Source: Candidatus Scatomorpha merdipullorum (lineage in GTDB: Bacteria; Bacillota; Clostridia; Oscillospirales; Oscillospiraceae). From it: 8,832 nucleotides of DNA. The DNA is taken from positions 1 through 8,832 of the forward strand of contig DVJK01000162.1 of the NCBI GenBank assembly GCA_018716795.1, written 5' to 3'. The position numbers were made by a program, and so were the translations under genes. Below the pieces are notes generated by a model that worked only from the letters and a program-made list of their open reading frames with translations, ran no database searches and was not told where the DNA came from. The stretch's first letter is position 1. Each line of letters starts with the position of its first letter. Below, one piece after another: positions 1 through 5,309 of the stretch.

Positions 1-652
1 AGCCCGCGTCGCAGAGCTTGCGCGTCTGCGCGCCCTTGTCGTTCGAGCGGCAGCCGACGAGCACGCGTTGCTCGTAGGGCACCTTCTGGATAATCTGCTT
101 GGGGCAGGCGGAGGCGCAGGCCATGCAGGCGGTGCACTTCTCGCGGTCGACGACGGCGACGCCGTTTTCGATGTGCATCGCGCCGAACTGGCAGGCGCGG
201 ACGCAGTTGCCGAAGCCGATGCAGCTGGACTGACAGGCCTTGGGGCCCTTGTTGCCGAAGCGCATGGCGGCGACGCAGTCCTTGGGGCCCTCATACTCGA
301 AGAAGAGCTTCGCCGTGTCGCAGCTGCCGGAGCAGGGCACGTAGGCGACGTATTTGACCTCGGCGACGGCGTCGAGGCCCATGATGGCCGCGACGGCTTC
401 CGCGGTCTTCTTCCCGCCGGGGCCGCACTTGTTGGGAGGCGCCTCGCCCGCGACGACCGCCGCGGCGTATGCGTCGCAGCCCGCGAAGCCGCAGCCGCCG
501 CAGTTGGCGCCCGCGAGACACTCGCGCACCTGGCTTATCCTCTCGTCCTCCTCGACGAAGAATATCTTTGCGGCGAAGGCGAGCAGGCCGCCGAAGACGG
601 CGCCGAGGACGCCGAGCACAAGGATGGCGTAGACTATGTTCATGATATCCAT
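1..652 (-). CDS. rnfB: Rnf complex subunit RnfB, N-terminal 217 residues (runs off the left edge)
   Basis: RnfB is the electron-entry subunit of the Rnf complex: a membrane-anchored polyferredoxin that accepts electrons from reduced ferredoxin in the cytoplasm. The visible part has one hydrophobic N-terminal helix (about residues 5-28). A four-cysteine cluster follows, C51-x2-C54-x4-C59 then C76, inside the hallmark ANCGGCGFAGC stretch. Next come two ferredoxin-type motifs: C140-x3-C144-x5-C150-x3-C154 and C173-x2-C176-x2-C179-x3-C183-P. C201 and C214 begin a further cysteine-rich region like the extra clusters of clostridial RnfB, so more FeS motifs probably lie beyond base 1. The start is the ATG at 652, seven bases after an AGGAGG. 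That site overlaps the rnfA stop codon (TAAGGAGG), so the two genes are 12 bases apart and probably translationally coupled. A second in-frame ATG at 643 is less well spaced. It is the last gene of the rnf set seen here; the 3' end is not visible. Confidence 0.96.
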   Translation of the reverse strand, partial: MDIMNIVYAILVLGVLGAVFGGLLAFAAKIFFVEEDERISQVRECLAGANCGGCGFAGCDAYAAAVVAGEAPPNKCGPGGKKTAEAVAAIMGLDAVAEVKYVAYVPCSGSCDTAKLFFEYEGPKDCVAAMRFGNKGPKACQSSCIGFGNCVRACQFGAMHIENGVAVVDREKCTACMACASACPKQIIQKVPYEQRVLVGCRSNDKGAQTRKLCDAG

Positions 653-664
653 ATCTCTGCCTCC

Positions 665-1246
665 TTACGCGATGCTCATGCCGGAGAAGCCCATGAAGGC
701 CAGCGCCAGCAGGCCGGCGGTGGTCAGGGCTATCGGGAAGCCCTCAAAGCTCTCGGGATAGTCGGCAAACTGGAGACGGTCGCGCACGGTGGCGAACAGC
801 ACGATGGCCAGCATGAAGCCCAGGCCGCCGGTGATACCGTAGACGACGCTCTCGATGAAGTTGTAGTCGTTCTGCACGTTCAGCAGCACGACGCCGAGGA
901 CGGCGCAGTTCGTGGTGATGAGCGGCAGGTAGATGCCGAGCGCGGTGTACAGGCTGGGAATGCTCTTCTTGAGGAACATCTCGACGAACTGCACGAGCAC
1001 GGCGATGACCAGGATGAAGGCCAGCGTGCTCATGTAATCGAGGCCGAGCTGGACGAGCAGCAGGTTGACCGCGTAGCATATCGCGCTCGCGAGGCCCATG
1101 ACGAAGGTGACCGCGATGCCCATGCCGACGGCGGTGTCGACCTTCGTGGAGCAGCCCAGGAAGGGGCAGCAGCCGAGGAACTGCGAGAAGATGAAGTTGT
1201 TCATCAAAATCGCGCCGAGCGCGATTGTCAGTATGTTCATACCCAT
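665..1246 (-). CDS. rnfA: Rnf complex membrane subunit RnfA
   Basis: RnfA is an integral membrane subunit. With its inverted-topology partner RnfE it forms the core that holds a [2Fe-2S] cluster in the middle of the bilayer and carries electrons across the membrane. The protein is 193 residues, the usual family length, and almost wholly hydrophobic with about six membrane segments. Conserved landmarks are NNFIFSQFLGCCPFLGCS (C26/C27) and the TTNCAVLGV segment (C114). The cysteines of these two motifs correspond to the cluster ligands of the family. The start at 1246 overlaps the rnfE stop by one base (TAATG), ten bases after AAGGAGG. An alternative in-frame ATG two codons later would be 16 bases from that site and is less likely. 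It lies between rnfE and rnfB in the same operon. Nothing is missing or truncated. Confidence 0.97.
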   Translation of the reverse strand: MGMNILTIALGAILMNNFIFSQFLGCCPFLGCSTKVDTAVGMGIAVTFVMGLASAICYAVNLLLVQLGLDYMSTLAFILVIAVLVQFVEMFLKKSIPSLYTALGIYLPLITTNCAVLGVVLLNVQNDYNFIESVVYGITGGLGFMLAIVLFATVRDRLQFADYPESFEGFPIALTTAGLLALAFMGFSGMSIA

Positions 1247-1974
1247 TACTCAGCAGCCTCCTTTGCTTCGGCGGCAGGGGCCGGGACTTCAACCTTGGCC
1301 GCGCGGGCGGCCTTTTCCTTCTTCTCCGCGCTCTTGCGCAGGGCGAACTGCATCGCGGCCAGCAGGCAGGCCAGCGTGAGGAAGCCTCCGAAGGGCATTA
1401 TCAGGATGGTCGCGCCGAAGTTCTCGGGGAAGATGCGGATGCCGGCGGCGGAGCCGTCGAGCGTCACGTTCAGCGCACCGTTGACTATCTCGAAGATGCC
1501 GGTGCCGAAGGTGCCGGAGCCGAGCAGCTCGCGGATGAGGCACATGCAGACGAGGACGACGGTGTACCCAAAGCCCTGGAAGATGCCGTCCCAGAAGCTC
1601 GGGCCTATCGGCTCGTGCTGGCAGAAGGCCTCGGCGCGGCCGATGATGATGCAGTTGACGACGATAAGCGGGATGAAGACGCCCAGCGACGCGCTCAGCG
1701 CCGGGATATAGGCCTGCAGAAGCAGGTCGACAATCGTGACGAAGCCGGCGATGACCACGACGAAGATTGCGAGGCGTATGTCGTTCGGGATGGCCTTGCG
1801 CAGCGCGGAGATGGCCACGTTGCAGCAGGTCAGGATGATAAGGACGGAGAGGCCCATGCCCAGGCCGTTGAACAGCGTCGTCGTGATGGCCATGGTGGAG
1901 CACATGCCGATGCGCTGGACGAGGACGGGGTTATTGGTGATAAGGCCTTCCTTGAACTGTTGCTTTATACTCAT
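1246..1974 (-). CDS. rnfE: Rnf complex membrane subunit RnfE
   Basis: RnfE is the paralogue and partner of RnfA in the membrane core of the Rnf pump. The 242-residue protein starts with an amphipathic stretch and the family hallmark TNNPVLVQRIGMC (C25), followed by several membrane helices. The second hallmark, VVNCIIIGRAEAF, carries C108. C25 and C108 are the expected ligands of the RnfA/RnfE intramembrane [2Fe-2S] cluster. After the last helix (about 195-212) there is a charged tail of roughly 30 residues rich in Lys, Ala and Glu with a VPAPAA patch, making the protein slightly longer than the roughly 230 residues typical of the family. The start at 1974 is eight bases after an AGGAGG. That site directly abuts the rnfG stop (TAAAGGAGG), and 14 bases separate the two genes. 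The stop overlaps the rnfA start. Confidence 0.97.
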   Translation of the reverse strand: MSIKQQFKEGLITNNPVLVQRIGMCSTMAITTTLFNGLGMGLSVLIILTCCNVAISALRKAIPNDIRLAIFVVVIAGFVTIVDLLLQAYIPALSASLGVFIPLIVVNCIIIGRAEAFCQHEPIGPSFWDGIFQGFGYTVVLVCMCLIRELLGSGTFGTGIFEIVNGALNVTLDGSAAGIRIFPENFGATILIMPFGGFLTLACLLAAMQFALRKSAEKKEKAARAAKVEVPAPAAEAKEAAE

Positions 1975-1988
1975 TTAGCGGCCCTCCT

Positions 1989-2552
1989 TTAACCCAATGC
2001 CTTGCAGGCGGCGATGGCCATGTTGCCCGCGTCGGCCATGGCCCTGGAGGATATGGTCGCGGCGGTGATGGCGTTTACCGTGCCGCCGTCCTTCGTGACG
2101 GCCATGCCCTCGGTCTGGCCGACGAGGCTCGCGAGGAAGTCGTCCTCGGTTATCTTCGCGCCGAGGCCGGAGGTTTCGGCGTGGTCGATAACGCTTGCGC
2201 CGGTGATGGAATAGTCCTCGGCGCTGACGCCGAAGGCGGCGGTTATGGAGCCCTGCGCGCCGGAGAAGGTCAGCTCGACGACCCAGCCGGCGTCGCCCGC
2301 GGCGGAGAGCGCGTCGACGTTCGAGAACACGGGATCCTCCGCGTCGAAGGCGATCTCGGCGTACCCGCTCTCGCTGGGCAGGACGGCGTTGTATGCGGCC
2401 TCGGTCTTGAGGCGCTGCTGCTCGGCTATGCGGTCCTCGGTGAGGCCGTTGACGAGGCCGAGCACGCCGCTTGTGATGGCGGAGACGGCGAAGAGTATGA
2501 TCGCGAGGCGGACGATGGGGTTCATGCCGCGCGCTTTCTTGATTTCAGTCAT
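1989..2552 (-). CDS. rnfG: Rnf complex FMN-binding subunit RnfG
   Basis: RnfG carries a covalently bound FMN on the outer face of the membrane and relays electrons within the Rnf pump. The 187-residue protein has one N-terminal membrane helix (about 13-35), then an exposed FMN-binding domain. Family landmarks are HAETSGLGAKITEDDF (124-139) and the flavinylation site TAATISS (163-169), where T166 is the expected FMN-phosphothreonine. The usual motif is [S/T]GAT, so position two is Ala instead of Gly, while the acceptor Thr and the following Ser residues are kept. The start at 2552 overlaps the rnfD stop by one base (TAATG), ten bases after AAGGAGG. Attachment would require an ApbE-type flavin transferase, which is not encoded in this window. 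Confidence 0.96.
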   Translation of the reverse strand: MTEIKKARGMNPIVRLAIILFAVSAITSGVLGLVNGLTEDRIAEQQRLKTEAAYNAVLPSESGYAEIAFDAEDPVFSNVDALSAAGDAGWVVELTFSGAQGSITAAFGVSAEDYSITGASVIDHAETSGLGAKITEDDFLASLVGQTEGMAVTKDGGTVNAITAATISSRAMADAGNMAIAACKALG

Positions 2553-3586
2553 TACGCAGCGCCCTCCTTCGCTTTTTTCTTGGCCTCCTTGGCGGCGGCC
2601 TTTTTGGCCTTGATGTCCTCCTTGCTGACGCCGAACTGACGCGGGCGCATGGCCTTGTCAATCGCCCAGGTGCAGCAGTTCATGATGAGGATGGCGTAGC
2701 TGACGCCCTCGGGGTAGGAGCCGAAGTACCGTATCAGGACGGTTATCGCGCCGCAGCCCACGCCGTAGAGCAGCTGGCCCTTGAGGTTGACGGGGCTGGT
2801 GGAGTAGTCCGTCGCCATGAAGAAGGCGCCGAGCATGAGGCCGCCGGAGAGGAGGTTATAGAGCATCCAGTCGACGCGGCCGTAGCCCTCGCAGCCGAAG
2901 ATGAGCGTCAGGACGGCGACGGTGCCGATGAAGGCGGCGGGGATGCGCCAGGTGATGACCTTGCGGATAAGCAGATAGGCCGCGCCGATAAGGATGGCCA
3001 GCGTGCTTATCTCGCCGATGCTTCCGGGGATGCCGCCGAGGAACATGTTGAGGAAGTTATAATACTCGGGCAGGGCCTCGCCGGCGTGCATGTAGCTCAG
3101 CGGGGTGGCCATCGAGGTGCCGTCGACCACGCCCCGCATCGCGCCGGGGACGGCCCAGTTGGTCATGTAGGCCGCGTAGGCGGCGGTGAGGAAGGCGCGG
3201 CCGGCCAGGGCGGGGTTGAGGAAGTTCTTGCCGATGCCGCCGTAGAGCTGCTTGACGACCACTATGGCGAAGAAGGAGCCGATAAGCCCCACCCACCAGG
3301 GCGCGCTCGAGGGCATGACGCAGGTGAGCAGCATGCCGGTGACGACGGCGGAGAGGTCGCCGACGCTGGTGTTCTTCTTGAGGAGCTTGCGGTATCCCCA
3401 CTCAAAGAAGACGCAGGCCGCGACGTTGACGGCGAGCAGCACCGCCACGTTCAGGCCGAACATATAGGCGCCGACGCCCAGGGCCGGGACCAGCGCGATT
3501 ATAACGTCGAGCATTATCCTGCCCGTATCGCGCGGCGTCCTGACTATGGGGTTTGAGGTCACCTTGAAAAGCTTTTTCTCTTCCAT
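2552..3586 (-). CDS. rnfD: Rnf complex membrane flavoprotein subunit RnfD
   Basis: RnfD is a polytopic membrane subunit related to NqrB. It carries a covalent FMN and is a main candidate for the ion-translocating step of the pump. At 344 residues it has the usual family length. It starts with the soluble SNPIVRTPRDTGRIMLDVI segment typical of RnfD and continues through about nine to ten hydrophobic helices. Recognisable motifs are GGIGKNFLNPALAGRAFL (116-133) and the flavin site TSMATPLSY, where T161 aligns with the flavinylated Thr; the Gly of the common SGAT motif is Met here. The protein ends in a basic Lys/Ala tail of about 20 residues. The start at 3586 overlaps the rnfC stop (TAATG), ten bases after AAGGAGG. 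Its own stop overlaps the rnfG start. Confidence 0.97.
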   Translation of the reverse strand: MEEKKLFKVTSNPIVRTPRDTGRIMLDVIIALVPALGVGAYMFGLNVAVLLAVNVAACVFFEWGYRKLLKKNTSVGDLSAVVTGMLLTCVMPSSAPWWVGLIGSFFAIVVVKQLYGGIGKNFLNPALAGRAFLTAAYAAYMTNWAVPGAMRGVVDGTSMATPLSYMHAGEALPEYYNFLNMFLGGIPGSIGEISTLAILIGAAYLLIRKVITWRIPAAFIGTVAVLTLIFGCEGYGRVDWMLYNLLSGGLMLGAFFMATDYSTSPVNLKGQLLYGVGCGAITVLIRYFGSYPEGVSYAILIMNCCTWAIDKAMRPRQFGVSKEDIKAKKAAAKEAKKKAKEGAA

Positions 3587-4986
3587 TATGCACCGGCCTC
3601 CTTTCCCTCGGCGGCCATCTTCGCCTTTTCGGCGGCCACGGCGGCGTTAATCTTCGCGGCCTCGGCCTTGGCCTTTTCCTCGGCGCGGTGGGCGTTGATC
3701 ATGGCCTTGCCGAGCTTGAAGGTGTGCGTGAGCGGGAGCCTGCCCGGGCAGCCCCAGGAGCAGGAGCCGCACTCAAAGCAGTCCATGACGTGATACTCCT
3801 CCATCTTGCGGATGTCGCCCTTCTGCACGTACATATACATATACATGGGCTCGAGCTTCATGGGACAGTGCGCGATGCAGTTGCCGCAGCGGATACAGGT
3901 GGGCGTCTCGCTCTCGCGGTTCATGTCGCTGCTGAAGAGCAGGAGCCCGCTCGCGCCCTTGATGGAGCCGGCCGCGGGGTCGGCCACGCAGATGCCCATC
4001 ATGGGCCCGCCCATGCAGATGCGCTCGACCTTGTCCATATCCGCGCCGGCCTCGGCGAAGATATGCTCCAGCGGGGTGCCGAAGCGGACGAGCAGGTTCT
4101 GCGCCTCGCTCACGCAGTCGCCGGCGACGGTGACCACGCGCTCAATCGAGGGGACGCCCTCGTAGCAGGCGCGGTAGATAGTGTAGCAGGTGTAGGTCGA
4201 GACGACGTTCGCGCCCACGCCGCTGGGCAGCCCGCCGGGCTTGACCTCGCGGTTGGTGTTCGCCTTGACCTGAAGCTTCTCGGCGCCCTGCGGGTACTTG
4301 ACCTCCTCGGGCACTATCTCGACGCCGTACTTGGCCGGGTCGAAGCTCATGAGCAGGTCAATCGCGTCCTGCTTGTTCTTTTCGATGCCGTAGTAGCATT
4401 TGTCCAGCCCGTGGGCTATGCGCACGAGCTCGATGCCCTTGAGCAGCTCCTCCGGATGCTCGAGCATCGTCCGGTGGTCGCCGCAGAGATAGGGCTCGCA
4501 CTCCGCGCCGTTGATGACGAGCGAGTCAATCTTCCCGCGCGCGCCCTGAATCTTGAACGCGGTCGGGAACATCGCGCCGCCCATGCCGACGACGCCGGCC
4601 TCGCGTATGCGTTTGATGATGGCGTCGGGGTCCTTGAGCTCAGCTTCGCTGAGCGGCTTCATGTCTTCGCAGGGCGTGTCCTGAAAGTCGTTTTCAATCA
4701 CGACGGACACGACCATGTCGCCGAGCATATGCCTGCGCGGCTCGACAGCCACGACCTTGCCTGAGACCGTGGCGTGTATGGGCGCGGAGACCGGCGCGTC
4801 GTTCACGCCGATAACCTGGCCCACCGTGACGGTATCCCCCACCTTCACCGTAGGTTGGTCGGGCGCGCCGATGTGCTGTACCATCGGCAGCACTACCTGC
4901 TTTGGCGGAGCGATAGGCTTCACGGGCGTCTTCGCCGCGGTCTTGGCATAGTCCGGGTGCACACCGCCATAGTACTTATAGGGCAT
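3586..4986 (-). CDS. rnfC: Rnf complex NADH-binding subunit RnfC
   Basis: RnfC is the peripheral cytoplasmic subunit that passes electrons to NAD+. It resembles the NuoF module of complex I, with FMN/NADH-binding and ferredoxin domains. The N-terminus KYYGGVHPDYAK and a barrel-sandwich region (about 25-85) match the family. The Gly-rich GVVGMGGAMFPTAFK (131-145) and INGAECEPYLCGDHR (158-172) form the nucleotide/FMN site. Two [4Fe-4S] motifs follow: C364, C367, C370, C374 and C403, C406, C409, C413. The last roughly 35 residues are a Lys/Ala/Glu-rich probable helix. I chose the ATG at 4986, eight bases from GAGG (4995-4998), giving 466 residues. The frame also allows a GTG at 4995 and an ATG at 4992, but these overlap or crowd the ribosome binding site. 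It is the first gene of rnfCDGEAB and is preceded by a good promoter. Confidence 0.96.
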   Translation of the reverse strand: MPYKYYGGVHPDYAKTAAKTPVKPIAPPKQVVLPMVQHIGAPDQPTVKVGDTVTVGQVIGVNDAPVSAPIHATVSGKVVAVEPRRHMLGDMVVSVVIENDFQDTPCEDMKPLSEAELKDPDAIIKRIREAGVVGMGGAMFPTAFKIQGARGKIDSLVINGAECEPYLCGDHRTMLEHPEELLKGIELVRIAHGLDKCYYGIEKNKQDAIDLLMSFDPAKYGVEIVPEEVKYPQGAEKLQVKANTNREVKPGGLPSGVGANVVSTYTCYTIYRACYEGVPSIERVVTVAGDCVSEAQNLLVRFGTPLEHIFAEAGADMDKVERICMGGPMMGICVADPAAGSIKGASGLLLFSSDMNRESETPTCIRCGNCIAHCPMKLEPMYMYMYVQKGDIRKMEEYHVMDCFECGSCSWGCPGRLPLTHTFKLGKAMINAHRAEEKAKAEAAKINAAVAAEKAKMAAEGKEAGA

Positions 4987-5020
4987 GAGCATCACCTCTC
5001 ATAGATCTTACAGCATAAAT

Positions 5021-5049
5021 ATAGTATCACGTTTGTCATTTTGTGTCCA
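5021..5049 (-). promoter_or_regulatory. Probable sigma-A promoter of the rnf operon
   Basis: Read on the minus strand, a -35 box TGGACA (5044-5049) is followed by a 17-base spacer and the -10 box TACTAT (5021-5026). The -10 is preceded by TGA, which gives an extended -10. Transcription would start near 5014, leaving a short leader of about 28 bases before the rnfC ATG. The spacer holds one copy of the 12-bp AAATGACAAACG repeat, so a regulator bound there would directly cover the promoter. Confidence 0.72.
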
Positions 5050-5110
5050 GCAAATATGACGCAAATACACCATTTTTCCAAGATTATTTCTTAACAAGCT
5101 TGAGAAATCC

Positions 5111-5138
5111 TTGACGATTGCAGAGTTAGAGCCATAAT
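5111..5138 (+). promoter_or_regulatory. Additional promoter candidate reading toward the GH2 gene
   Basis: TTGACG (5111-5116), a 16-base spacer and CATAAT (5133-5138) each match the sigma-A consensus at five of six positions. The predicted start is near 5145, immediately before the GC hairpin at 5150-5164. Transcription would either stop there or give the GH2 message a long leader beginning with a hairpin. By sequence it is the closest sigma-A match in the gap, yet it sits in an odd place. Confidence 0.5.
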
Positions 5139-5149
5139 AAGTAAAAACT

Positions 5150-5170
5150 CCGCCGTAAAGGCGGGATTTT
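5150..5170. terminator. Small intrinsic-terminator-like hairpin in the intergenic region
   Basis: CCGCC (5150-5154), loop GTAAA, GGCGG (5160-5164), then GATTTT on the plus strand. On the minus strand the same stem is followed by AGTTTTT. The 5-bp all-GC stem with a T tract on both sides looks like a short bidirectional terminator, which would insulate the two divergent promoters. The stem is short, and no gene ends here, so it could instead be a 5' leader hairpin. Confidence 0.45.
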
Positions 5171-5247
5171 ACATTTTTCGTGCCTCAGTGCGCTTGTTAA
5201 ATGACAAACGCTTTTGTGCAGTCTGACGGTTGACGAAATTGCCGTCT

Positions 5248-5275
5248 TTGCAAGAGGGCCGGGATAGTGTACAAT
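5248..5275 (+). promoter_or_regulatory. Proximal promoter candidate of the GH2 gene
   Basis: TTGCAA (5248-5253), a 16-base spacer and TACAAT (5270-5275). The -10 matches five of six consensus bases and the -35 four of six. A start near 5282 would give a leader of about 28 bases containing the ribosome binding site. A 5-bp inverted repeat, GACGG (5225-5229) and CCGTC (5242-5246), lies just upstream and could be an operator half-site pair, though this is weak. Confidence 0.5.
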
Positions 5276-5309
5276 ATAGGCGGAAGACATGCGAAACGGA
5301 GGAGTGCGA

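Larger units (their letters stand above)
5030..5210. repeat. Exact 12-bp inverted repeat across the rnf/GH2 divergent region
   Basis: AAATGACAAACG occurs on the plus strand at 5199-5210 and, exactly, on the minus strand at 5030-5041. The two copies point away from each other. The minus-strand copy sits in the spacer of the rnf promoter. The plus-strand copy lies about 40 bases upstream of the proposed -35 of the GH2 gene. A 12-base match between arms about 160 bases apart in a 323-base gap is unlikely by chance. It could be a paired operator, but no regulator is encoded nearby and the function is unknown. Confidence 0.5.

Noticed and set aside
68..1711. Long plus-strand open frame of 547 codons opposite rnfB/rnfA/rnfE
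   Set aside because: Antisense shadow of GC-rich genes: Ala/Gly/Asp/Glu-rich, no recognisable domain, no ribosome binding site, and the opposite strand encodes clear Rnf subunits.
3830..3846. Short tandem TACATA repeat encoding Met-Tyr-Met-Tyr-Met-Tyr in RnfC
   Set aside because: It lies in frame between the two FeS motifs where the family is variable; too short to be a convincing phase-variable tract.
3688..4764. Plus-strand open frame of 358 codons opposite rnfC
   Set aside because: Antisense shadow of a well-supported rnfC with all cluster cysteines in place.
5091..5200. TTAACAA (5091-5097) and TTGTTAA (5194-5200), the half-sites of a Rex redox operator
   Set aside because: Rex needs both halves four bases apart; here they are about 100 bases apart, so no full site exists.
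5289..5309. Seven-codon upstream extension of the GH2 gene starting at the ATG at 5289
   Set aside because: The GGAGG ribosome binding site lies inside this extension and is ideally spaced for the ATG at 5310; the upstream ATG has no such site.
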